Assembly (NCBI GenBank): GCA_023430315.1
Contig: JAEZAW010000239.1
Span: 5,864-69,863, forward strand
Reading direction: 5' to 3'
DNA: 64,000 bases
Source of the DNA: Pseudomonadota bacterium
Lineage (GTDB): Bacteria > Pseudomonadota > Alphaproteobacteria > Rhizobiales > Hyphomicrobiaceae
The notes under the pieces were generated by a model that saw only the letters and a program-made list of their open reading frames with translations, was not told the origin of the DNA and made no database searches. Positions 1 to 9,600 of this stretch are shown here, one piece after another. The position numbers and the translations under genes were made by a program. Each line of letters starts with the position of its first letter. Position 1 is the first letter of the stretch.

Positions 1-521
1 TCAGTGAAGCTCACCATGTCCTGAGCGATTTTCAGTTGCGCTTCGGCGGCATCCACTTGCGATTGCGTGGTTTGCAATGCCTGTGCAGCATCGTCGTGGT
101 TCGCCCGTGTTGTCCAGCCCTGCTTGAGGAGTGTGTCCTGGCGCTCGAAGTGGTTGCGCGCCTGCGTCAGCTGTCCACGAGCGGCCGCGAGAGTCGCTTG
201 TGCCGCCCGCAAGGCGTTCAGCTCGTTCTGCGGCTCGAGGCGCGCGACCAGTTGTCCAGCCTCGACCCGATCCCCGAGATTGACGTTCCTCTCGAGTATC
301 CGTCCTGAGATGCGGAATGCCAGAGATACTTCGTCGTCGGCTTCAATGCGGCCGGTGAGCGAGATCGGCGTGACCGCGACTCGCTTCTCGGCCACTACAG
401 TTCGTACGGGCCTGGCGTGAGATTGCGCCGTCTCTGCTTCCGGCTGGCACGCCGCGAGGATCGCCGGGAGCATCAGTACGAGCGCCGTCTGCCGCCAGCG
501 GCTTACTAAGCTTCGCTCCAT
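1..521 (-). CDS. RND efflux periplasmic adaptor (HlyD/MFP family), 5' part only
   Basis: The frame opens with ATG at 521 and is still open at the window edge, so about 173 N-terminal residues are present. A lipoprotein signal ends in LAAC, giving a probable lipidated Cys near residue 22. It is followed by the first beta/barrel-sandwich segment (SLTGRIEADDEVSLAFRISG) and GDRVEAGQLVARLEP, the lipoyl-like half motif of membrane fusion proteins, then an Ala/Gln-rich alpha-hairpin. In this family the protein bridges an inner-membrane RND pump to an outer-membrane channel. The pump gene would be expected beyond the left edge. Substrate cannot be inferred. Confidence 0.88.
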   Translation of the reverse strand, partial: MERSLVSRWRQTALVLMLPAILAACQPEAETAQSHARPVRTVVAEKRVAVTPISLTGRIEADDEVSLAFRISGRILERNVNLGDRVEAGQLVARLEPQNELNALRAAQATLAAARGQLTQARNHFERQDTLLKQGWTTRANHDDAAQALQTTQSQVDAAEAQLKIAQDMVSFT

Positions 522-756
522 AGGCAGCGAACTCCAGGCCACGATGCAGGAACGCGAAAGGCGGGACTTCCTGTAGTTCCAAAATCAGGCCGAGACTGCT
601 GTTGGCTACTTAGTTTGCCCATCAGGTCAAACCCTGGAACGCCGGACAGGACACACTAAGAAGCCGGTGACCTGACCTTGCGCAGTGTTATGTTTGGGAT
701 CGGACGTGCGCAGTGACTTGCGCTGCGAGCGCATTCACGGCAGAGCGACGTCAATC

Positions 757-1011
757 TTACCAACGCCACTCGCATACGCGGCGCCCTCGGCGCCACCAGC
801 AGACCTGTCTGCGCCGTCTGCGTCTGCGGCGCGGGTCGATAACGACGACCTGAGCCTTCTCGACGAGCTGTTCGCTCTCTTGCAGGAGATCGGTGAGAGG
901 AGGCAGCGGCGCGGCGTGCGCTTCCTCTACAAAAATTTTCGCTAGCATCGTGGACGCGGTTGCAGCGCCCAAACTCAGTATCAACATCTGGCGGCGATCA
1001 ATGCATGTCAC
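757..1011 (-). CDS. Small Tat-type secreted polyarginine peptide
   Basis: I choose GTG at 1011 because AGGAG lies 8 bases upstream; an in-frame ATG at 1041 adds ten residues. The 84-residue product has a twin-arginine-like leader (DRRQMLILSLGAA) ending AHA-AP. The mature part has a short acidic helix, then eight consecutive arginines and a tail CWWRRGRRVCEWRW with two cysteines seven residues apart. I do not recognise a characterised family. The layout, a folded-export signal on a strongly cationic Trp/Arg/Cys tail, suggests a periplasmic or surface protein contacting anionic polymers; that function is inference. Confidence 0.6.
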   Translation of the reverse strand: MTCIDRRQMLILSLGAATASTMLAKIFVEEAHAAPLPPLTDLLQESEQLVEKAQVVVIDPRRRRRRRRQVCWWRRGRRVCEWRW

Positions 1012-1145
1012 TTGGCTTTCTCCTGAGACGGTAACATCCATCCCCTCACTCCGAACTTAGTGAGTCGGAGAAGAGCGTGTACATGCGAGAAAACCCCGAA
1101 ATTGCCGAGGTAAGTTGCCCTTGGTCGATTGGCAGCGTCTCTCTG

Positions 1146-2600
1146 TCAGAAGCTTCCGACCAGCGAGCCCAAGGCAATCACAACGACAAGCGCGATGAGA
1201 GCGCTCATAATGGCCGCCATGACAATATCCAGGTAACCTTCTTTGTGGGTCACACCGCACACGGAGAGCAGGGTTACCACGGCGCCATTGTGCGGCAGGC
1301 TGTCGAGCGTGCCGGCGCCGATCACAGCGACGCGGTGCATCAGATCCGGATTCATGCCGATCTCGGATGCGAGCTTCATATAGCTCGGCCCTAGTGCATC
1401 GAGGGCTATGGTGAGGCCCCCCGATGCCGAGCCGGTGAGCGCGGCCAGGATGTTGGTGGCCACGGCAAGCGATACCAGAGGGCCACCCTCGATGGCGAGC
1501 AGCCAGTCGCGCACATCGGCGAAGGCCGGGAGCGAGGCCACAATGGCGCCGAAGCCGACGAGGCTCGCCACCGAGATGATGGGCAGCACCGAAGCGTTGG
1601 CGCCGGCGCTCATTGTGGCCCGCAGCTCGGGCACGCTGCGGAAGTTGATGGCGATGACCGCGACGATAGCGGCCAGCAACGCTACGATTACCGACCATAC
1701 GCCGCCCACCGCGGAGAGGCTCGTCGCTCCCCACTGCGGCTCGGCGAGGAAGCTCACGTTCATGCGCGGCAGTATCACAAACGACATCAGAAGATTGGTG
1801 AGGATCACCACGATGATGGGCAAGGCTGCCAATGCGATGGGTGGTCCGCTTGACGCGGCGGCACTGCGATGAATTTCGGCCGGATCGAACTCGCGCGCAG
1901 TCGAGGCGCGTTCGCGAACGATCGGGTCGTCCGCAGCTTCATCAGCCGTGGCGGCATCGTCGGGTCCGAAGCCTTCTCCGGTAAGGCGCGCCTTCGCCTC
2001 GGCGCGTTTCAGCCACCACATACCGAAGCCGAGCATGATCAGAGAAGCAATAATACCGAGGCCCGGCGCCGCAAAGGGCGTGGTGCCGAAGAACGGCATG
2101 GGAATAGCGTTCTGGATCGCCGGCGTGCCAGGCATGGCCGACATGGTGAAAGTGGACGTGCCGAGTGCGATCGCGCCTGGCATCAGTCGGCGCGGAACGC
2201 TCGCCTGGCGGAACAGCTCCATGCCCATGGGGGCGAGTACGAAGAAAGCAACGAACAGGCTGACGCCACCATAGGTGACGATCGCGCCCGACAGCACCAC
2301 TGCCAGGATCGCCCGCTGCGGCCCAAGCTTGCTGGTCATGTAGTTGGCGATCGACGTTACCGAGCCGGAATCCTCCATCAGTTTGCCGAACAAAGCTCCG
2401 AGCAGAAACAGAGGGAAGAACTGCGCGATGAACTCGGCAGCGTTGCTCATGAAGATCTGCGTCCAGCTCGCCAGCAGCGGCTGGCCGGAGAACGCGGCGG
2501 CGATCAGGCCGGCGATCGGCGCAAGGATGAGGATGCTCGAGCCGCGGAACGCGAAGTAGATGAGGCCGGCGAGCCCAATGAGGATGCCAAGCAGCCCCAT
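1146..2600 (-). CDS. GntP-family permease
   Basis: This 484-residue hydrophobic protein has about twelve membrane segments and the GntP pattern: an N-terminal IGLAGLIYFAFRG helix, FPLFLLGALFGKLMEDSG, and TMSAMPGTPAIQNAIPMPFFG. The family (gluconate/organic-acid:H+ symporters, TC 2.A.8) takes up hydroxy-acids across the inner membrane. It begins 3 bases after the patatin stop, so the two are surely cotranscribed. In related rhizobia such a permease and a DUF3734 patatin often accompany 3-hydroxybutyrate dehydrogenase, so a hydroxyacid substrate is plausible but not shown. The charged loop around residues 215-245 is the only long soluble part. Confidence 0.9.
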   Translation of the reverse strand: MGLLGILIGLAGLIYFAFRGSSILILAPIAGLIAAAFSGQPLLASWTQIFMSNAAEFIAQFFPLFLLGALFGKLMEDSGSVTSIANYMTSKLGPQRAILAVVLSGAIVTYGGVSLFVAFFVLAPMGMELFRQASVPRRLMPGAIALGTSTFTMSAMPGTPAIQNAIPMPFFGTTPFAAPGLGIIASLIMLGFGMWWLKRAEAKARLTGEGFGPDDAATADEAADDPIVRERASTAREFDPAEIHRSAAASSGPPIALAALPIIVVILTNLLMSFVILPRMNVSFLAEPQWGATSLSAVGGVWSVIVALLAAIVAVIAINFRSVPELRATMSAGANASVLPIISVASLVGFGAIVASLPAFADVRDWLLAIEGGPLVSLAVATNILAALTGSASGGLTIALDALGPSYMKLASEIGMNPDLMHRVAVIGAGTLDSLPHNGAVVTLLSVCGVTHKEGYLDIVMAAIMSALIALVVVIALGSLVGSF

Positions 2601-2603
2601 GGC

Positions 2604-3764
2604 TCAGCACTCGGCGAGGAGTGCGTCGAGATCGGCACTCGAGCGGTGTCCGATATCGTCGGCATGCGCGTCGAGGAAGGCGCTTGCCGCGCGCCGCCCC
2701 TCTGCTCGGAGCATATGGAGAAACTCTCGCTCGGCATTCAGCTTGGACGAGTAGCCGAGCTCAGCCATCATCTCGGTCATGATGCGGTGGGTCCGCATGC
2801 CGGCCCATCGCGCACCTTCGCCGCTACCTGGATCGGCGGCCTGACGAAGCAGCGCAATCATGCGCAATTCCTTCATCAGTGGAGCGTTGAAGGACACTTC
2901 ATTGAGGCGGTTCAGAATGTCGCTTGCCGTGCGCGGCGTACCCGGTCGCTCGCGTGGATTGATCTGAACGAGGATAGTATCGCGCGCATTGCTCTCGCGC
3001 ACGAGCGGCGTGATCGTAGGATTGCCGGAATAGCCGCCGTCCCAGTAAGCCTCGCCGTCGATCTCGATCGCCTGGAACATCGTGGGCAGGCAGGCCGAGG
3101 CGAGTAACACATCCGCGGATATCTCGGCGTTGCGAAATACACGTCCACGACCGGTACGGACATTGGTCGCGGTGATGAACAGTTTGATGGGAGATTGCAC
3201 GAGCCGCTCGAAATCGATGCAATCGTCGAGAATGCGTTTGAGCGGATTGAGACCGCGCGGATTGAGATCGTAGGGCGAGAGAAGCCGCGCCATGAGATCC
3301 ATGCCGATGAATACCGGCGAGGAGTCGAGCGTCCAGCGTCCGAGCATCCGGTCCAGGAGTGTCCGCTGCAGCGGACTGAATACCGCGGCGCGTGCAACCT
3401 CCTCCCAGTAGGCATCGAGTGCTGCGCGTGCACCAGTGGCGCCGTCGCGGATCCAGCCATCGGCCAGAACGGCTGCGTTCATCGCACCCGCCGATGTGCC
3501 GGAAATGGCATCTATGTGCAGCCAGGGCTCCTCGAGCAGGCGATCGAGCACGCCCCATGTGAACGCCCCGTGCGAGCCGCCGCCTTGCAAAGCGAGGTCG
3601 ACGACCACCGTCGTGCGCCTCTCGCCCGAGTGCGTCGACCCTGGGAAGGCTGTGGCTTTCTGGGTTGCTGCCGTCACGGAGGCGCTCGCTTGGTGGCGAG
3701 ATGTGCGGCCGGCCGACCGCGTGCGGGATTGTGGTGATCCGGACGGCGGAGGTTTGCCCAGCAT
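2604..3764 (-). CDS. Patatin-like phospholipase (DUF3734 type)
   Basis: A Ser-Asp dyad hydrolase of 386 residues. The oxyanion loop LQGGGSHGAF, nucleophile elbow GTSAG (Ser near residue 94) and catalytic DGG (in YWDGGYSGNP) are all present, followed by a C-terminal DUF3734-like region (NEVSFNAPLMKELRMI). The first 55 residues are low-complexity and Ser/Arg/Thr-rich, so the true start may be internal. The ATG at 3764 is 3 bases after the upstream stop, which supports translational coupling. It would hydrolyse acyl lipids or PHB-type oligomers in the cytoplasm. It is the middle gene of the DUF4203-like/patatin/GntP operon. Confidence 0.9.
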   Translation of the reverse strand: MLGKPPPSGSPQSRTRSAGRTSRHQASASVTAATQKATAFPGSTHSGERRTTVVVDLALQGGGSHGAFTWGVLDRLLEEPWLHIDAISGTSAGAMNAAVLADGWIRDGATGARAALDAYWEEVARAAVFSPLQRTLLDRMLGRWTLDSSPVFIGMDLMARLLSPYDLNPRGLNPLKRILDDCIDFERLVQSPIKLFITATNVRTGRGRVFRNAEISADVLLASACLPTMFQAIEIDGEAYWDGGYSGNPTITPLVRESNARDTILVQINPRERPGTPRTASDILNRLNEVSFNAPLMKELRMIALLRQAADPGSGEGARWAGMRTHRIMTEMMAELGYSSKLNAEREFLHMLRAEGRRAASAFLDAHADDIGHRSSADLDALLAEC

Positions 3765-3767
3765 TTG

Positions 3768-4349
3768 TTATGGTTTTCGCAGACCGGCCTGTTTGCCGAT
3801 CGGATCGGAGATCTGCCCTTCGTCCGCGGAATGCGGTGGAATCCACTTCGCGATGTTACTCAGCTGCCAGCGCGCACCGAAGAACGCGAGAATGGCGGTG
3901 AGCAGCGTTGGCAGGAAGCTGTCGGAAGGCGCGGCTCCGGACGGGAGCAGTAGTTGCGCACCGGTTACGATCAGCGTTGCCCCGCCAATGGCGGAGGCGG
4001 CGACGATGAAAAGGTCGAAGAAGGCGATCGCGACGATCGCGCCGATGATGCCACCGCACAGCGCGAGTATGGTCCCAAGAACGCCGGACATCGCCCGATC
4101 CAGGCCGAGCAGGGATGCAATCGCGAGGACGAGCATCACACCGCCCGCAAAGCCGATCAATGCGCGTTTGTAGGGTACGATAGCGTAAGCGGCACATGCA
4201 AAAATGATCCCGGCAATGATGCCGAGAACGATTGCGGTCACCCCAACGTCGCCCGTCAGCCACTTGCCAAGCAGCAGTCCGATCTCGAAGCCGAACAGGC
4301 CATAGAAGATGGGCAGCCACGCATAGAACAGGAGGAGACCGAAACCCAT
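3768..4349 (-). CDS. Integral membrane protein, DUF4203/TMEM198-like
   Basis: A 193-residue protein with about six hydrophobic segments rich in Gly/Ala/Ile (for example ILALCGGIIGAIVAIAFFDL), the look of the DUF4203/TM198-like family. Function is unknown in bacteria. It is the first gene of the operon with the patatin (3-base gap) and the GntP permease, suggesting a joint role in membrane or acyl-lipid handling. No GSR promoter motif is visible upstream. Confidence 0.75.
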   Translation of the reverse strand: MGFGLLLFYAWLPIFYGLFGFEIGLLLGKWLTGDVGVTAIVLGIIAGIIFACAAYAIVPYKRALIGFAGGVMLVLAIASLLGLDRAMSGVLGTILALCGGIIGAIVAIAFFDLFIVAASAIGGATLIVTGAQLLLPSGAAPSDSFLPTLLTAILAFFGARWQLSNIAKWIPPHSADEGQISDPIGKQAGLRKP

Positions 4350-4636
4350 GATCCCCGATGCCGCACAGAATTAGCAGCAACCCGAACGAGAAAGCCATGT
4401 CTCATCCCCTGCACGCCAAGCGCGCGGCGCGGCGGCTGGACTGGGAAGCAGCCAGCACCTCAACACTAGTAAGGACTGCACTGAGGGCTCCTATCAGGGC
4501 TAGCCCTCAATCCATCGGGGGGCCGCCCTTAGAGCACGATCGCTTCGGATGGACGCGCCGCGCGCGGCGTCGACGATCCGCCACGCGTGCCTCGGCGCAC
4601 CCGAGCTCCATAGGTTATTTGGAAGTACGCACGCAC

Positions 4637-4662
4637 GGAACGGATGGTGAGGGTTGCGCGTT
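4637..4662 (+). promoter_or_regulatory. EcfG (GSR) promoter, GGAAC-N17-CGTT
   Basis: Exact GGAAC at 4637-4641 and CGTT at 4659-4662 with a 17-base spacer. It ends only 10 bases before the ATG of the 61-residue gene at 4673, so the mRNA would be almost leaderless. Confidence 0.8.
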
Positions 4663-4672
4663 CAACAAGATC

Positions 4673-4858
4673 ATGGACACACATCTTACAACTTTGGAAC
4701 GCGCTTTTCAGCTCGCCAAGTCGGGCGGTTGTAAAACGATTGAGGAACTCAAGAGGGCTCTCCGCACGGAAGGGCACTCCACGACGCACATCATCGGGCG
4801 CTCGCTGACGAAGCAGCTCCGCGAGTTGATGAAGCGGCCGCCTGACAAGAGCGCCTAG
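4673..4858 (+). CDS. Small conserved rhizobial protein (61 aa)
   Basis: MDTHLTTLERAFQLAKSG opens a 61-residue, charged, probably alpha-helical protein ending KRPPDKSA. It resembles a family of Bradyrhizobium hypothetical proteins of the same length and layout (N-terminal helix, IEELKRALRTEG, then QLRELMK). No catalytic motif is seen. The start is fixed by a GSR promoter whose -10 element lies 10 bases upstream, leaving no room for a Shine-Dalgarno. Expected to be made under general stress; molecular role unknown. The upstream stretch 4350-4636 shows no other gene. Confidence 0.75.
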   Translation: MDTHLTTLERAFQLAKSGGCKTIEELKRALRTEGHSTTHIIGRSLTKQLRELMKRPPDKSA

Positions 4859-4937
4859 CAAACTCGGTATGCATTTGTAGGGAACAGTCCAGGGGGCGCC
4901 CGCGCTGCCTCAGCGATTTGGCGTTTCCTAACGCTTG

Positions 4938-5309
4938 TCACTCGGTAACATCGACGAAGGTCCGAAGAAGAGACACAAGTGCTGCCGCCGAAATGGGCTT
5001 CGACAAGAAGGGGGCGCCGTGAAAGCCAGGCGGGAACTGTCTTTGTGAGTTCCCTGAAACGACGACGAATGGATTTCCCCTCGATTTCAACGCGAGCGCG
5101 ACAGGCTCCGAGTTCTCGTGGCCGAGATGAATATCGAGCACCGCAACGTCGCAGCCGACCTCGTCCAGTAGCTTCAATGCGCTTGCCACCGACGTTGCGG
5201 GGCCAACGACCTCGAACCCGGCATCGGTGAGCTGGTCTGCTACGTCCATAGCAAGCAGCGGCTCATCCTCGACCACCAACGTGCGATTGCCCCTGCGCCG
5301 CTCGTTCAT
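4938..5309 (-). CDS. Single-domain response regulator
   Basis: A stand-alone receiver of 123 residues. The acidic pocket (VVEDE), phospho-acceptor Asp in VAVLDIHLG and the conserved Lys in LSKPIS are present; there is no output domain. Its ATG overlaps the stop of the upstream HWE kinase by 4 bases (ATGA), so the two are coupled and it is the likely phosphate acceptor or sink for that kinase. It lacks the PhyR sigma-like domain. Confidence 0.92.
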   Translation of the reverse strand: MNERRRGNRTLVVEDEPLLAMDVADQLTDAGFEVVGPATSVASALKLLDEVGCDVAVLDIHLGHENSEPVALALKSRGNPFVVVSGNSQRQFPPGFHGAPFLSKPISAAALVSLLRTFVDVTE

Positions 5310-6532
5310 GGGTCGGCCTTCTTTTCGTCGCTCAGTCCGTCTGCGGCCTCGTGATCTCGAATTTTCGCCGTGGGACACGCAAGCTGCCAGCTAAAGCCCG
5401 AGGGCGCATATTCGAGTTTCACCTCGCCATCGAGGCTCAACTCGACCATGTTCTTTATGACCTTGGAACCGAAGCCACGACGCCTCGGGGCATGGATGCG
5501 GGGGCCGTCGCTTTCTCTCCAGCTCATCAAGAAGCGGCGGTGATCGCCGCCGCTGCCGACCAATTGCCAGGCAATATCGACATGCCCCTTCTGGTTGGAG
5601 AGAGCACCGTGCTTGACGGCATTCGTCGCGAGTTCATGCACGGCCATGCCGATGGATTGGACTGCCGACGCGGCGACCCTGAGCGGAGGGCCACTGAGAA
5701 TGATCCTCTCCCCCACGAGATCCTCGAAATGTGCGAGCTGGGCGCGAATGAGCGTCGAAAAATCAATACTCCGCCACTGGCTGTTGAGCAGGAGATCCTG
5801 ATGCGTGGATAGCGCCTGAACGCGGCGCGTGAAGCGCTGAACGAACTCGCTCGGGGCGCTGACCGCCGTCTGTTTCGCGATTGCCAGAACCAGGCTCAGA
5901 ATGTTCTTCGAGCGATGGTTCACCTCATTCAGCAGGGTCTGAATTTCCTTCGTACGCTCGGCGACCTGCTGCTCCAGCGTCACATTGAGCTCGCGTAGTT
6001 GCTCCTCGGCTCTGCGTCGCGACGCGACTTCCGCCTGCAGCGCCTGGTTGGCGAACTCGACCTCGCGTTGCTTGCGATGGAGATCCGCAAAGACAGAAAC
6101 CTTCGAACGAAGAACAGCGGAATTCACGGGCTTGTAGAGATAGTCGACGGCGCCGCTGCCGTAACCATCGAGCACGTGTTGATCCTCGTTGTAGTAGGCA
6201 GTGAGAAAGATGATCGGTATGAGAGAGCTTTTCTTGCGCTCCTTGATCATCTTCGCGAGCTCGAGGCCGGTTGTTCCGGGCATTCGGATATCAAGTATGA
6301 TCAACGCGAACTGCCGCGAAAGGAGAGCCAGCAAGGCTTGGTCAGCAGACTCCGCGCGCACAAGTCGATACCGTGGATCGTCGAGGATCGTCTCGAGCAC
6401 CATCAGGTTCTTCGGCTCGTCGTCGACGATCAGAATGTTGATCGGAGCTTCAACCGGCATAGGGGCGATAGCCTCCGGCTCCGCAAGGCCCTCGGATAAA
6501 CGGGCTGCCGCATCGTTGCTGAGCGTTTGCAT
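5306..6532 (-). CDS. Receiver-HWE histidine kinase
   Basis: 408 residues: an N-terminal receiver (LIVDDE, LIILDIRMPG, YKPVN; about residues 30-150), a coiled-coil linker (about 155-205), then the HWE kinase core. The H-box is EVNHRSKNILSLVLAIA, the N-box HELATNAVKHGALS and the family signature WRE occurs in MSWRESDGP, with GFGSKVI as G-box. HWE/HisKA_2 kinases frequently feed the alphaproteobacterial general stress pathway through PhyR. It lies 86 bases after the poly-HAMP kinase on the same strand and overlaps the response regulator by 4 bases, forming a three-gene phosphorelay operon. It has no membrane segments, so sensing must come from a partner, presumably the HAMP kinase. Confidence 0.93.
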   Translation of the reverse strand: MQTLSNDAAARLSEGLAEPEAIAPMPVEAPINILIVDDEPKNLMVLETILDDPRYRLVRAESADQALLALLSRQFALIILDIRMPGTTGLELAKMIKERKKSSLIPIIFLTAYYNEDQHVLDGYGSGAVDYLYKPVNSAVLRSKVSVFADLHRKQREVEFANQALQAEVASRRRAEEQLRELNVTLEQQVAERTKEIQTLLNEVNHRSKNILSLVLAIAKQTAVSAPSEFVQRFTRRVQALSTHQDLLLNSQWRSIDFSTLIRAQLAHFEDLVGERIILSGPPLRVAASAVQSIGMAVHELATNAVKHGALSNQKGHVDIAWQLVGSGGDHRRFLMSWRESDGPRIHAPRRRGFGSKVIKNMVELSLDGEVKLEYAPSGFSWQLACPTAKIRDHEAADGLSDEKKADP

Positions 6533-6618
6533 CGAATATTCTCACTAGCGTCGTTAGGCTTGGTCGACGACAGTCAGTACTGTCAGGCGCGGCAACTCGT
6601 TCCTCCTCCTCGGCCTAT

Positions 6619-9600
6619 TCACCGGAAGAGCCACACGCGCATGAGTGAGAGAAGCTGGTCGGGGTTGACTGGTTTCGAGATGTAGTCGCTGGCACCCGCG
6701 TCCAAGCACTTCTCGCGATCGCCCTTCATCGCCTTGGCTGTAAGAGCCAGAATGGGCAGAGTGCGGTGCTCCGACATGGCGCGTATGCTCCGCATGGTCT
6801 CATAGCCATCCATATCGGGCATCATGATGTCCATGAGCACAATATCGAGATCGGGTGTATTCTGAACGATCTCGATCGCCGCGCGACCGCTCGTCGTATT
6901 GAGCACCTCCATCTCGTAATTTTCGAGCAGGGAGGTCAGCGCAAATATGTTCCGTGCATCGTCGTCGACGACGAGCACTTTGCGAGACTTCAATACCTCG
7001 TTGGAGCCGTGAAGCCGCTGCAGCATCGTCTGCTTGCTCATCGGCAGATCGGTTACTACGCGATGCAAGAACAAGGAGGTCTCGTCGAGCAAGCGCTCCG
7101 GCGATTGGACATCCTTGATGACGATGCTCTTGGCCACTGCCCTGAGCCTGGCATGCTCTTCAGCCATCAAGTCCTTGCCGGTGAAGACCACAACGGCGAG
7201 ATCTGTCCAATTCGGGTTCTTGCGCACTTTCTCGAGCAGATCGAAGCCCGTCATATCCGGCAGCCGCATGTCGAGCACCATGCAGTCGGTCGTCTTGTCA
7301 CTCAGCGCGTGAAGCGCCTCGCGGCCCGTCGGAACTGCAACCACCTCGATATCGTCGTGGTCCAGCAATTCGACGATCGACTGCCGCTCGATATCGTTGT
7401 CCTCGACGATCAGCAGCCGCTTCTTGCGTGGTGCGGTGAACTGCTTGATCCGGTCGAATGCCGCTTCCAGACCTTCGGTCGTCGGGCCCTTGACGACATA
7501 GGAGAACGCACCGTGCGCGAGCCCATGTCGACGCTCATCCTCGAGCGTGATGACCTGCACGGGAATATGGCGCGTTGCCGGATCGAGCTTGAGTTGGTTC
7601 AGAACCGTCCAGCCGAGCATGTCCGGAAGGAAGATATCCAGGGAGATGGCCGTCGGACGGAACTGGCGTGCAAGAAACAGCCCTGCGGCGCCCTTGTTGG
7701 TGACGATGCCCTTGAAGCCTTTCTCGCGCGCCATATCGAGCAGAATGCGAGCGTAGTGGCTGTCGTCCTCGATGATCAAGAGTACGGGATGGCCCTTCGC
7801 GATATCATTGCGATCGTCCTGGATGGGTTCTTCGCGAGGTACCGGCAGGCTGATCAGCTCGCGTGTCTCCGTGACGGCCGCAATGCGCGTGTCGCCGGAA
7901 ATATCGATGAGGCCTTCGGAGCCGGCATAGCGGAGCGGGAGAAACAAAGTGAACGTGCTGCCCTTCCCGAGTGTGCTCGCAAGCCTGATCTCGCCACCGA
8001 GCAACTGCGCCAGCTCTTTGCTGATGGCGAGGCCGAGACCAGTTCCACCAAATTTGCGCGAGGTACCAGCATCGGCCTGCTGGAAAGCTTCGAAAATCAG
8101 CTTCTGCTTTTCCGGTGCGATGCCGATCCCCGTATCCTCGACCGTGAAGGCGATGACGTGTTCTGCTTTGCTGAGCACGGGATGACCGACGCTCCAGCCA
8201 CTGCTCGCGGATTCGACGCGCACATTGACGTGGCCGCTGGCAGTGAACTTGACGGCATTGGAGAGAAGATTCTTGAGGATCTGTTGAAGTCGTTTTGGAT
8301 CGCTGTCCATGGAATGCGGCAGCGTATCCGCGAAGTGCACGTAGAACGGCAGACTCTTGGCTTCGGCCACGTGACGGAAGTTCCGATCGATCGTCTCATG
8401 CAGACCAGCGAACGTGATCTCCTCGATCTCGACAGTAACGGTTCCGGACTCGATCTTCGAGAGATCGAGAATGTCGTTGATCAGATGCAGGAGATCGGAG
8501 CCGGACGAGTGGATGTTCCGTGAGAAATCCACCTCCCGCTCGGAGAGGCTTCCGGATGCATTCGCGGCGAGCTGCTGACTGAGGATGAGGATCGAATTCA
8601 GGGGCGTGCGCAACTCGTGCGACATGTTCGCCAGGAATTCCGATTTATACTTCGATGTGAGCGCCAGCTCCGCAGCCTTCTCCTCGAGGGCGTAACGCGC
8701 CTGCTCGACTTCGGCGTTCTTGCGCTCCACCTCGGCATTCTGCTCGGCAAGCAGCCGCGCCTTGGTTCCGAGTTCCTCGTTCCTGAGCTGAAGCTCGCTC
8801 TGGCGCGACTGCAGTTCGACGGTGAGCTGCTGCGATTGCGTGAGCAAGCCCTCGGTGCGCATGGTCGCTTCGATCGTATTGAACACGACGCCGATACTCA
8901 GTGTGAGCTGATCGAGAAATGCGAGATCGACCTCCGAGAATGGCTGCAGCGCCGCCAGCTCGATGACGGCTTTGGTCTCGCCTTCGAACAGCACCGGCAG
9001 CACGACAATGCTGATCCGCTTGGCTTCGCCGAGGCTGGAGGAGATCGTGATGAATTCGCTCGGAACATCCGTCAGCAGGATCCGCTTCTTCTCGACGGCG
9101 CACTGGCCGGCAAGGCCCTCGCCCAGAGCCAATCTTTCTATGATCGTGCCTCGATGTGCGTAGCTCGAGAGCAGCCTCAGCTCGCCGCCGCCATCGCCAC
9201 CGCTGAGGTGATAGATCGTGCCCTGATAGGCCTTGATGAGTGGGCTCAGCTCGCTCAGTAGAATCTGGCTGACCGTGTTGAGCTCGCGTTGGCCCTGTAG
9301 CATGCCAGTGAAGCGGGCCAGATTGGTCTTCAACCAACCCTCATCGCGGTTGCGCGCCGTCGTCTCGCGCAAATTGGAAATCATCGTGTTGATGTTGTCT
9401 TTCAGCTCGGCGACTTCGCCGCGCGTCTCCACTTGGATCGAGCGCGTGAGGTCGCCCTTCGTCACGGCAGTGGCAACCTCTGCAATGGCGCGCACCTGAC
9501 TGGTGAGATTTGCCGCGAGCAAGTTGACGTTGCCGGTCAGATCCTTCCACGTTCCGGCAGCGCCGGGGACGTTGGCCTGACCGCCGAGCCGGCCTTCGAC

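Noticed and set aside
1869..3107. A 412-codon open frame on the plus strand
   Set aside because: Antisense to both the GntP and patatin genes and Arg/His-rich, typical of shadow frames.
6766..8523. A 585-codon open frame on the plus strand
   Set aside because: Antisense to the GAF/kinase/receiver part of the hybrid kinase, whose motifs are all on the minus strand.
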